Assembly (NCBI RefSeq): GCF_900109555.1
Contig: NZ_FNZV01000007.1
Coordinates: 62,001 to 126,000 of the forward strand
DNA length: 64,000 bases
Direction of reading: 5' to 3'
From: Pacificibacter marinus
GTDB taxonomy: Bacteria > Pseudomonadota > Alphaproteobacteria > Rhodobacterales > Rhodobacteraceae
Below the pieces are notes generated by a model. The model was not told the origin of the DNA, did not search any database, and worked only from the letters and a program-made list of their open reading frames with translations. Below, one piece after another: positions 9,133 through 16,853 of this stretch. The position numbers and the translations under genes are program-made. Numbering within the stretch: the stretch's first letter is position 1; each line of letters starts with the position of its first letter.

Positions 9133-10467
9133 ATGACTTTAACCCGCAAAGACTTTCCAAAAGACTTCCTTTTTGGCGCAGCAACCGCAGCCTATCAAAT
9201 CGAAGGCAGTCAATTTGGTGGCGCAGGTCCCACACATTGGGACACATTCGCAGCAACACCGGGCAACGTTGTTCGTGCGCAAGATGGTGCTATCGCTTGC
9301 GATCACTATCATCGCTACCCGCAGGATCTTGATCTGCTCAAAGACGGTAACTTTGACGCCTACCGTTTTTCAACCTCATGGGCGCGGGTTTTGCCCGAAG
9401 GGCGGGGTCAAGTGAACCAAGAGGGCCTAGATTTTTACGACCGCCTAACAGATGCGATCTTGGAACGAGGATTGAAGCCATTTCAAACTTTGTACCACTG
9501 GGAAATGCCTGCGGCTCTGTCCGATTTGGGCGGCTGGACCAACCCTGATGTGCACAACTGGTTTGGTGATTATGTTGAGATTATCGATGATAAAATCGGT
9601 GACAGAATGCAAGGCATCGCCACCATAAACGAGCCATGGTGCACCGCGTTCTTATCACATTTCCATGGCATCCATGCACCGGGCCTGCGCGACATTCGCG
9701 CCGCATCCCGCGCTATGCATTTTGTTCTCAAAGCCCACGGCGAAGCCATGAACCGCCTGCGCACCAAAGGGCGTCAAAACCTTGGAATTGCTCTGAATTT
9801 TGAATACGCAAATCCGGCTTCCAGCGCCCCCAAAGATATCGCTGCCGCCAAGACTGAAGACGCCATTTATAACCGTTGGTTTATCGAAGCGATGACCAAA
9901 GGCACCTACCCCGCCGAAGCGCTTGAGGGGTTGGAACCGCACCTGCCCAAAGGGTGGCAGGACGACATGAAAACCCATATCCATCAGCCGCTCGATTGGC
10001 TTGGGGTCAATTACTACACCCGCAAAACACATGCGCATGATCCGCAAGCACACGCTTGGCCGTACACAAAACCTGTGACGGGCCACCGCGCGACAACGCA
10101 AATGGGCTGGGAAATCTATCCAGAGGGCCTGCACCACTTTCTTACACGTCTGAAAGATGACTATGTTGGCGGCCTTCCTGTGTACGTCACTGAAAATGGT
10201 ATGGCTTGGGAAGATAACGTCAAAGACGGCGCAGTTCACGACCCCGAGCGTATTCAATTCATTCAAGATCACCTAGCTGCGATGAAAAAGGCATCTGATG
10301 AAGGCGTCAATCTACAAGGCTTCTTTTACTGGTCCCTGTTTGACAATTACGAATGGGCCGAAGGATTTGACAAACGTTTTGGTGTGGTACATGTGGATTT
10401 TGAAACCTTAGAGCGCACGCCGAAAGCGTCCTATAACATGCTAAAAGAATCTCAAAAGCGAGTGTAA
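9133..10467 (+). CDS. Beta-glucosidase, GH1 family
   Basis: 444-residue cytoplasmic GH1 hydrolase, close to the family's usual 440-470, expected to release glucose from beta-glucosides. Catalytic motifs are TINEP (acid/base Glu167) and VTENG (nucleophile Glu353). The N-terminal signature FLFGAATAAYQIEG (12-25) and YHWEMP (121-126) are also seen. The ATG at 9133 has GGAG 7 nt upstream; the open frame begins at 9007 but the extra 42 residues look unrelated. There are 3 nt between its stop and glk. Other GH1 specificities (6-phospho-, galactosidase, fucosidase) cannot be excluded, but no PTS genes are present. Confidence 0.9.
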   Translation: MTLTRKDFPKDFLFGAATAAYQIEGSQFGGAGPTHWDTFAATPGNVVRAQDGAIACDHYHRYPQDLDLLKDGNFDAYRFSTSWARVLPEGRGQVNQEGLDFYDRLTDAILERGLKPFQTLYHWEMPAALSDLGGWTNPDVHNWFGDYVEIIDDKIGDRMQGIATINEPWCTAFLSHFHGIHAPGLRDIRAASRAMHFVLKAHGEAMNRLRTKGRQNLGIALNFEYANPASSAPKDIAAAKTEDAIYNRWFIEAMTKGTYPAEALEGLEPHLPKGWQDDMKTHIHQPLDWLGVNYYTRKTHAHDPQAHAWPYTKPVTGHRATTQMGWEIYPEGLHHFLTRLKDDYVGGLPVYVTENGMAWEDNVKDGAVHDPERIQFIQDHLAAMKKASDEGVNLQGFFYWSLFDNYEWAEGFDKRFGVVHVDFETLERTPKASYNMLKESQKRV

Positions 10468-10470
10468 CCA

Positions 10471-11454
10471 ATGACCAAACACCCAGCAAATACACTGTCC
10501 CTTGTGGCAGATATCGGCGGCACCAACACACGTGTTGCTTTGGTGAACGGCACCACGCTTTTGCCTGAAACAATCCGTAAATACAGCAATGCGGGGCAAC
10601 CTGGCTTAGAGCCTGTTTTACGCCGCTATATAGAAGAAGAAGGCGACGTGGATTGTATCGGCGCCTGTGTTGCTGTGGCTGGACCTGTGCGCGATGGTGT
10701 TGGCACCATGACCAATCTGGACTGGACCATCGACAAAGACACCCTGCGCCGTGCCACAAAAGCCGAAAACGTCGCAATTTTGAACGACCTGCAAGCCCAA
10801 GGACACGCTTTGGGATATGTGGCGGACGATGACATCACCTGCGTGACCGAAGCTCAGGCCGCTGTTGAGCCCTCTCCAAATGCGGTGCGTCTGGTGATTG
10901 GTGTCGGAACTGGATTTAATGCAGCGCCTGTTTTTGAAACTCACGCAGGCCGCTTTGTAGCCCCTTCAGAATGTGGTCACGCAAATTTGCCGATCCGCAA
11001 CGAAGAAGAACTCGAACTGTGCCAATTTGTCGAAAACGCACACGGGTTTCCAGCTGTCGAAGATGTTCTGTCGGGGCGCGGACTTGAACGGGTCTATTTA
11101 TTTTTAGGCACCAAAGCTGGTGATCCTCGCGAAAAGTCTGCCGCTGACATTATGACCTCTGTTGGGAGTGGCGATGATCCGCGTGCCGATGAAACGGTTC
11201 AAGTGTTCATCAAAATTCTTGGAACCGTCGCAGGCAATCTTTCTCTCATTCAATTGCCTTTTGGCGGTGTGTATTTAGTGGGCGGTGTAGCCCGCGCTAT
11301 GACCCCTTACCTCGAACGATTTGGCTTTACACAAGCCTTTCGAGATAAAGGTCGTTTTGCCGGGTTTATGCAAAACTTTGCTGTTTCCGTGATCGAAGAT
11401 GATTATGCCGCCCTCACAGGCTGCGCATCTCACCTACACAACCTATCCACCTAA
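10471..11454 (+). CDS. glk: Glucokinase
   Basis: 327-residue ROK-unrelated bacterial glucokinase (Glk type) that phosphorylates free glucose with ATP, feeding Entner-Doudoroff or glycolysis. Visible motifs are the phosphate-1 loop VADIGGTNTRVAL near residue 12, a LNDLQAQGHAL segment, GVGTGFN and the SECGHANLP region. It is preceded by only 3 nt after the GH1 stop, so co-transcribed and probably translationally coupled. It completes the route from imported glucoside to glucose 6-phosphate. A strong terminator follows. Confidence 0.9.
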   Translation: MTKHPANTLSLVADIGGTNTRVALVNGTTLLPETIRKYSNAGQPGLEPVLRRYIEEEGDVDCIGACVAVAGPVRDGVGTMTNLDWTIDKDTLRRATKAENVAILNDLQAQGHALGYVADDDITCVTEAQAAVEPSPNAVRLVIGVGTGFNAAPVFETHAGRFVAPSECGHANLPIRNEEELELCQFVENAHGFPAVEDVLSGRGLERVYLFLGTKAGDPREKSAADIMTSVGSGDDPRADETVQVFIKILGTVAGNLSLIQLPFGGVYLVGGVARAMTPYLERFGFTQAFRDKGRFAGFMQNFAVSVIEDDYAALTGCASHLHNLST

Positions 11455-11479
11455 ATAACTGATAAAATTACGAATTACT

Positions 11480-11511
11480 AAATCCCGTCGCATTTGCGGC
11501 GGGATTTTTTT
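11480..11511 (+). terminator. Rho-independent terminator after glk
   Basis: AAATCCCG...CGGGATTT stem with an inner CGC/GCG pairing and ATTT loop, followed by seven T residues. It is a textbook terminator about 25 nt after the glk stop and separates the sugar operon from the chemotaxis operon. Confidence 0.9.
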
Positions 11512-11640
11512 GTGTCTCCAATGATTTTTTGCGACACGTAACCTGGTCTTAACGGACTGCCCTTTAAACATGTTCAAACGATTGGCTCTGCAAGGAAATG
11601 TAAAAATGACTTTTGATCATCGAAACTACGGGGAAACAAA

Positions 11641-11922
11641 ATGACTGTTCACGTTCAACTTCATGATCGACTTGATTATCAATCTGTGCCCCCCCTCCTC
11701 TCAGAATTGCAGGCCATAGATGATGGCGAAATCGTCATCGATGCAGGGCAAGTTCGCCACCTGGGGGCACTATCGCTCCAAGTTCTTTTGTCCGCCATTA
11801 AAACACGGCACGAAGCAGGAAAATCCACGCGTCTCGTAAATGCGTCTGATTACTGCATCGATTTGCTGAGCCTTTTTGGCTTTACACCTGAAAACCTAAC
11901 ACAACCGGAGTCCTGGACATGA
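11641..11922 (+). CDS. STAS-domain protein of the chemotaxis operon
   Basis: 93-residue single STAS domain (SpoIIAA/anti-sigma-antagonist fold). The characteristic Asp/Ser loop region reads VIDAGQVRHLGALSLQVL, where the usual phosphorylatable Ser/Thr position falls at the ALS segment. It is the first gene of the che operon and overlaps cheY by 4 nt (ATGA), so translation is coupled. Such small STAS proteins head che operons in other Rhodobacterales; their role there is not well defined. A link to receptor or flagellar output is only inferred from position. Confidence 0.75.
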   Translation: MTVHVQLHDRLDYQSVPPLLSELQAIDDGEIVIDAGQVRHLGALSLQVLLSAIKTRHEAGKSTRLVNASDYCIDLLSLFGFTPENLTQPESWT

Positions 11923-12284
11923 GCCTTGAAGTCCTAGCTGTCGATGACAGCCGCACCATGCGCGATATGCTAAACCTCGCCCTATCCTCAGCTGGGTTCA
12001 CAACCCATTTGGCCGAAGACGGTATACATGGTCTGGAAGTACTCGAAGGTATCGAGCCTGACGTTATCATCACCGATATCAATATGCCGCGCATGGATGG
12101 CTTTGGTTTCATGGATGCTGTGCGCTCGGAAGATAAATGGAGCCGCATTCCAATCTTGGTGCTCACCACCGAAAGTGCGGATGAACTCAAATCAAAAGCC
12201 CGCGCCGCTGGCGCAACCGGTTGGATCGTCAAGCCCTTTGACCCGACGAAACTAGTCAAAGCCCTTCAAATGGTTGCAGGATAA
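11919..12284 (+). CDS. cheY: Chemotaxis response regulator CheY
   Basis: 121-residue single receiver domain. Conserved residues are the acidic pair in LAVDDS (9-10), phospho-acceptor Asp53 in IITDINMPRMDG, the switch Thr in LTTES and Lys in VKPFD. No output domain is present, as expected for CheY, which carries phosphate from CheA to the flagellar motor. The start overlaps the STAS gene; cheA begins 11 nt downstream behind an AGAGG Shine-Dalgarno site. Confidence 0.9.
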   Translation: MSLEVLAVDDSRTMRDMLNLALSSAGFTTHLAEDGIHGLEVLEGIEPDVIITDINMPRMDGFGFMDAVRSEDKWSRIPILVLTTESADELKSKARAAGATGWIVKPFDPTKLVKALQMVAG

Positions 12285-12295
12285 GAGGTTCCCCT

Positions 12296-14557
12296 ATGTC
12301 CGATCCAATGGCAGAAATTCGCGCGTCATTCTTTATTGAATGTGAAGAACTCCTAGAAAGCCTTCAAGATGGTCTCAACTTGATGGACAATGGAGACTCG
12401 GACTCTGAAACGATTAATGTCGTCTTCAGGGCAGTTCACTCCATCAAGGGCGGTGCCGGTGCTTTTGGGTTGGATGATTTAGTCCACTTTGCGCACCGCT
12501 TTGAAACTGCGATGGACGAAGTGCGTGCAGGCCGCTTTGTGCCCGATACAGAAGCTATTCGTGTATTTTTCTCCTGTGCAGATTTGCTCGGTGACCTCAT
12601 ACGCGCTGCCCGTGACGGTCACGTCATTCCACCAGAAAAAACCAGCCCCATTCTTGATTTACTCGACAAACTCGTCGGATGCGAAGAGGAAGAAGATGAG
12701 GAAGAACTAGAGTTCACCCCCGCGGCGCTGTCTTTTGACCTCGGTGATACCGCTGGCCTTCCTGATATCCCAGGGTTGCCATCCCTTGAGGGTGTTCCAG
12801 ACCTCGCAGAAACTGATTTAGATTCCGATCCAAAACTTGTTGCTGCAAAAGGCTTTGATATTACATTCAAACCAGAAACAGCTCTCTATACTTCTGGGAA
12901 TGAACCTCTCTATCTCTTGCGCGCACTTCGAGATCTTGGAGACCTCGAAGTAGAATGCCTCACCAGTCAGATTCCGGCATTAGATGCCTTAGACCCCGAT
13001 TTGGGGCACCTGTCATGGAAACTTCGGATAATTACCGAAGAACCTATTGAATCTGTTCGAGAAGTATTCGAATTCGTAGATGGTTTGTGCACACTGGACA
13101 TTACACCTCTGGCAACACCGGTAGATTTCTCAGCGCCTGATGATGATGGTCCGTCAATAGCTGATCTGCCAAATGAATTTAATACACCGACTTCCCCATC
13201 TGAGGTCCCAGCACCCGATAACAGTGCCGTTTCCACAACAGAACCGGGTGAACCTAATAAAGAAATTACAAAAGAATCTCCCAAGCAAACTACAGCCAAA
13301 GAGACTCCAAAGCCTGCGTCAAACAAAGCATCGTCAGCACCAACACAACCTCGAGCCACCGTGCGCGTCGATCTGGAACGTATTGATAGACTTGTAAACT
13401 TAGTCGGCGAGTTGGTGATCAATCAAGCCATGCTCAGCCAATCAGTAACCGAAGCAGGTATAGCCCCAAATTCACCTGTTTCAACAGGCCTAGAAGAGTT
13501 TTTGCAGCTCACACGCGACATTCAAGAATCCGTCATGATGATCCGTGCACAACCCATCAAATCCCTTTTTCAGCGCATGGGGCGCATCGTGCGTGAGTCT
13601 TCGTCTTCAGTCGGTAAAGAAGTCCGCCTTCATACGGCAGGCGAAAATACAGAAGTTGATAAAACTGTCATCGAACGCCTAGCTGACCCGCTGACTCATA
13701 TGATCAGAAATGCCGTTGACCACGGCTTGGAAACTCCTGAAAAGCGTGAAGCGGCTGGAAAACCTCGCGAAGGCCGCGTCACCATGACCGCACAGCATCG
13801 TTCAGGTCGAATTCTTATCGAAATTGCCGATGACGGCGCAGGTATCAATCGAGAACGTGTCCGAGAAAAAGCTATTGAAAAAGGGCTGATCACTGCAGAA
13901 ATGCAGCTCAATGACGCAGACATTGACGGCTTGCTCTTCATGCCAGGCTTCTCAACCGCATCAGAAATATCAAACCTTTCAGGGCGCGGCGTCGGCATGG
14001 ATGTGGTGAAAAGCTCAATTCAATCTCTCGGTGGTCGTATTACCATTACCTCGGTTGAAGGCGAAGGCACCACATTCTCCATCTCCCTTCCCTTAACTCT
14101 TGCAGTTCTCGACGGAATGGTTGTGCGCGTCGGAGGGGAAACATTGGTCGTGCCACTAAATGCAATTTTAGAAACTCTGACATTGACAGATGATGACCTA
14201 AAGGCCCTTGGACCCGAAACCCATGTTGTTCAAATTCGCGGAGGTTTTATCCCGTTGTTAGATCTAGGTGCCGAGCTCGGCTATCGCCCACCACAAGATA
14301 GTTATGTTGGTGGAATTGTTCTTCTGATTGGACAAGAAGATGGGAACCGCGCCGCCTTGGCTGTGGATGCGATTGAAGACCAGCGACAAGTCGTCATCAA
14401 AGGTCTTGAAGGCAGCTATGGTCGTGTGCCCGGCATCGCCGCAGCGACCATCCTCGGTGATGGTCAAATCGCTCTTATTCTCGATCCAACCGATCTCGTG
14501 AGTCAGGCCTCAGGAAAAACCAAAAAACGGAACTTACCAGTTCAACTTGCAGGATAA
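12296..14557 (+). CDS. cheA: Chemotaxis histidine kinase CheA
   Basis: 753-residue CheA. Domains in order: N-terminal Hpt with phosphorylatable His48 (VHSIKGGAGAFG), a long acidic Pro/Thr/Lys-rich linker (about 125-350), a dimerisation helix pair starting near LERIDRLVNLVGEL, the ATPase domain with N-box RNAVDHGLE, G1 IADDGAGI and G2 SGRGVGMDVV, and a C-terminal CheW-like P5 domain. An extra low-similarity region lies between Hpt and the dimerisation domain, where a CheY-binding P2 would be. The linker is rich in Lys/Thr and looks disordered. It works with the CheW and CheR encoded directly downstream. Confidence 0.93.
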   Translation: MSDPMAEIRASFFIECEELLESLQDGLNLMDNGDSDSETINVVFRAVHSIKGGAGAFGLDDLVHFAHRFETAMDEVRAGRFVPDTEAIRVFFSCADLLGDLIRAARDGHVIPPEKTSPILDLLDKLVGCEEEEDEEELEFTPAALSFDLGDTAGLPDIPGLPSLEGVPDLAETDLDSDPKLVAAKGFDITFKPETALYTSGNEPLYLLRALRDLGDLEVECLTSQIPALDALDPDLGHLSWKLRIITEEPIESVREVFEFVDGLCTLDITPLATPVDFSAPDDDGPSIADLPNEFNTPTSPSEVPAPDNSAVSTTEPGEPNKEITKESPKQTTAKETPKPASNKASSAPTQPRATVRVDLERIDRLVNLVGELVINQAMLSQSVTEAGIAPNSPVSTGLEEFLQLTRDIQESVMMIRAQPIKSLFQRMGRIVRESSSSVGKEVRLHTAGENTEVDKTVIERLADPLTHMIRNAVDHGLETPEKREAAGKPREGRVTMTAQHRSGRILIEIADDGAGINRERVREKAIEKGLITAEMQLNDADIDGLLFMPGFSTASEISNLSGRGVGMDVVKSSIQSLGGRITITSVEGEGTTFSISLPLTLAVLDGMVVRVGGETLVVPLNAILETLTLTDDDLKALGPETHVVQIRGGFIPLLDLGAELGYRPPQDSYVGGIVLLIGQEDGNRAALAVDAIEDQRQVVIKGLEGSYGRVPGIAAATILGDGQIALILDPTDLVSQASGKTKKRNLPVQLAG

Positions 14558-14561
14558 AACC

Positions 14562-15029
14562 ATGACAGACACAGAAAAACAAACGGATACCTCATCCATA
14601 GAGTTGCTGTCCTTCCGTGTTGGCGGGCAGGACTATTCAGTCGACATAATGTCAGTTCGAGAAATACGAGGCGCAGCAAAGGCAACATCTCTACCGCACG
14701 CTCCCCCTTTTGTTAAAGGCGTCATCAACCTGCGTGGTACAGTGTTGCCCATACTTGATCTCTCAGCTCGACTTGGTCTGAAAACTGGCGATGACACAGA
14801 ACGTAATGTGATTATTGTGGTTGACATAGGCGGGCGTACTGCTGGCCTTATGGTCGATGCCGTATCTGATATTCTAGCCATTCCCACAGAAGAAATGCAG
14901 GCACCGCCAGACCTTGCGGCAGATCACGCCCAAACATTCGTATCCTCGTTGACGATTGTGGATGGTCGGATGATCAGGATTCTAGATTTAGACGCCGTCA
15001 TGCCCCCACAAGGTGAGGAGGCCGCCTGA
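14562..15029 (+). CDS. cheW: Chemotaxis coupling protein CheW
   Basis: 155-residue CheW that bridges receptors and CheA. It shows the conserved core of beta strands (LLSFRVGGQDYSVDIMSVRE, a FVKGVINLRGTVLPILDL segment and GLMVDAVSDI). The ATG at 14562 is preferred: AGGA stands 7 nt upstream. A TTG 15 nt earlier (14547) is also in frame but lies inside cheA. It is only 4 nt after the cheA stop, so it is in the same operon. Confidence 0.92.
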   Translation: MTDTEKQTDTSSIELLSFRVGGQDYSVDIMSVREIRGAAKATSLPHAPPFVKGVINLRGTVLPILDLSARLGLKTGDDTERNVIIVVDIGGRTAGLMVDAVSDILAIPTEEMQAPPDLAADHAQTFVSSLTIVDGRMIRILDLDAVMPPQGEEAA

Positions 15030-15034
15030 TCCCT

Positions 15035-15943
15035 ATGTCACATCCAAAACAAAAACTCAAAATTGAGAGCAAGCTCTCGGAAGCTGCGTTCGAGCGCATT
15101 GCTGCACTTGCACAAAGTGAAGCTGGAATCGTTTTGTCTAAGTCAAAAGAATCTATGATAAAATCTCGACTGACAAGGCGATTACGTGCACTCAAAATTG
15201 AGAGCTTCGACATGTATTTAGACTTTCTCAAAAATGATTCAACAGAAAGTGAAATGGGCCATTTTATTTCGGCGTTGACCACCAATGTTTCACACTTCTT
15301 TCGTGAAGAACATCATTTTAAGGCACTCAAAAATGACATCCTCCCGCTGTTGAATAAAAAACTAAGCAACGGACAACGTGTGCGTATTTGGTCGGCAGGC
15401 TGCTCAAACGGACAAGAGCCATATTCAATAGCAATGACTTTGTTAGAATTCGATCCAGAGATATATCGCCATGATATCAAAATTCTTGCAACAGATATTG
15501 ACCCAGAAGTTTTGGGGTGTGCAATGGATGGAAAGTACTCTGGAACTCTAACTTCGGGACTGGAAGAAAGCTACATCAAAAAGTACTTTAGCGTTCAAAC
15601 AGAAGACAATGACGACATTTTATCGATCAATGCTGACGTCAAAAAGCTAGTTTCATTTAGGCAACTAAACCTCCACTCTAACTGGCCAATGCATGGTTCG
15701 TTTGATGTTATTTTTTGCCGAAACGTTGTGATATATTTTGATGATAAAACTCAAGATAAACTTTACAGGCGTTTTGCAGAAGCAATGACAAACGATAGTT
15801 GGCTTTTGCTTGGCCATTCTGAACGACTAGGCGAAAAAGTTGCAGACCTATTCCAAAGTGTCGGCGTTACCACATACAAACCCACAAAAATGCAGGTAAA
15901 AACACCTGATCAAAAACAATTGGAGAGTGAACAATGGCGCTGA
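15035..15943 (+). CDS. cheR: Chemoreceptor methyltransferase CheR
   Basis: 302-residue S-adenosylmethionine-dependent glutamate methyltransferase of chemoreceptors. It has an all-helical N-terminal domain (about 10-90) and a Rossmann-type methyltransferase domain with motif I IWSAGCSNGQEPYS and the later FDVIFCRNVVIYF strand. Base composition is a little more A/T-rich than cheA. It starts 5 nt after cheW and its last 10 nt overlap the next receiver gene. No CheB methylesterase is encoded in the operon, so its counterpart must be elsewhere. Confidence 0.92.
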   Translation: MSHPKQKLKIESKLSEAAFERIAALAQSEAGIVLSKSKESMIKSRLTRRLRALKIESFDMYLDFLKNDSTESEMGHFISALTTNVSHFFREEHHFKALKNDILPLLNKKLSNGQRVRIWSAGCSNGQEPYSIAMTLLEFDPEIYRHDIKILATDIDPEVLGCAMDGKYSGTLTSGLEESYIKKYFSVQTEDNDDILSINADVKKLVSFRQLNLHSNWPMHGSFDVIFCRNVVIYFDDKTQDKLYRRFAEAMTNDSWLLLGHSERLGEKVADLFQSVGVTTYKPTKMQVKTPDQKQLESEQWR

Positions 15944-16320
15944 GAGATCAACTTCGCGTTCTAGTTGTAGATGATATGTCGACTAGCCGCGGCCTCATTA
16001 CAAATGCACTAGATTCATTTGGAATTAGAAATGTTGCAAGTGCGTCTGATGGGCCAACCGCACTACAAAAAATATCTGCGGCTCCCGTACACTTGGTAAT
16101 CTCAGATTACAACATGCCAGGAATGGATGGTTTGCAACTTTTACATTCGCTTCGATCAAACGGCCCCACACGCGGTGTTGGGTTCTTGCTTATTACAGGT
16201 CGTGCAGATCGTGAGATCATCGACTTGGGAAAGAAGCTAGGTATGAATAACTTTCTAAAAAAACCCTTTGATGCACCTAGGTTAAGAGCATCCATTGAGG
16301 CAATTGTAGGAAAACTATAA
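15934..16320 (+). CDS. CheY-like response regulator (second)
   Basis: 128-residue stand-alone receiver. It has the acid pair VVDDM (13-14), phospho-acceptor Asp58 in VISDYNMPGMDG, Thr in LLITGRA and Lys in LKKPFD. It overlaps cheR by 10 nt. It is clearly diverged from the first CheY of the operon, so the two probably play different roles, for example motor control versus phosphate sink, as known in alphaproteobacteria. Which does which cannot be told from sequence. Confidence 0.87.
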   Translation: MALRDQLRVLVVDDMSTSRGLITNALDSFGIRNVASASDGPTALQKISAAPVHLVISDYNMPGMDGLQLLHSLRSNGPTRGVGFLLITGRADREIIDLGKKLGMNNFLKKPFDAPRLRASIEAIVGKL

Positions 16321-16721
16321 TGACTTTCCAAGTAGCACATACTTTGTTAGAGCAAAAAAGCTCGAATGCACTCACAATTTCAAACGAAATTTTGCATAAA
16401 AGAATTCAAGACGAAGTAATGGCTCTGGTCGTTTTAGCGGCAGAAGTTCAAATCGCATTGGGGCCAACAATCGCAGATGCGACCTCTCTCTCTCCTTCTG
16501 TTCAAAGAAGTCTACAGGCCATTGATCGCCTACATCAAACTTTAGATGATCTTCAAAGGGTTATGGGATATTTATCAAAAGTTGGCCCAAATGAAAGAGT
16601 TGCAATTGCACCCCTTAGCAAAACGATCAGACTCAGGCACTTAGTACATAAGCTTTTCGACAATATTGATGCTCCATTTGCACTATCTGAAGACGATTCA
16701 GGTGACATTTCTTGGTTCTAA
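16320..16721 (+). CDS. Small helical che-operon protein with a CheZ/CheT-like DxxxQ motif
   Basis: 133 residues, predicted largely helical, with no signal peptide or membrane segment. Its stop-start junction with the preceding receiver gene is TAATG, so it is translationally coupled to it. The stretch SLQAIDRLHQTLDDLQRV contains Asp69-x3-Gln73. CheZ and the small rhizobial CheT share a DxxxQ motif in a helix, and CheT is also a small che-operon protein. I therefore suggest a CheT/CheZ-like partner of the receivers, possibly a phosphatase. Overall similarity cannot be judged by eye, and DxxxQ is short enough to arise by chance. Confidence 0.55.
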   Translation: MTFQVAHTLLEQKSSNALTISNEILHKRIQDEVMALVVLAAEVQIALGPTIADATSLSPSVQRSLQAIDRLHQTLDDLQRVMGYLSKVGPNERVAIAPLSKTIRLRHLVHKLFDNIDAPFALSEDDSGDISWF

Positions 16722-16817
16722 CCTGAAGTGGAAAGTGTGACTTAAGTGCTCCGACAAAATAAAACCACTCACCTCGAGACTGCAATTACACACACATGAA
16801 TGAGCAAATGATGATAA

Positions 16818-16851
16818 GCAGACCTTTGCAACTTTAGTCGAAAAGGTCTGC
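16818..16851. terminator. Hairpin between the convergent che and hydantoinase genes
   Basis: Perfect 10-bp inverted repeat GCAGACCTTT (16818-16827) and AAAGGTCTGC (16842-16851) with a 14-nt loop, between two converging genes. It lacks a long T run on either side, so it is only a probable bidirectional terminator. Confidence 0.5.
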
Positions 16852-16853
16852 AG

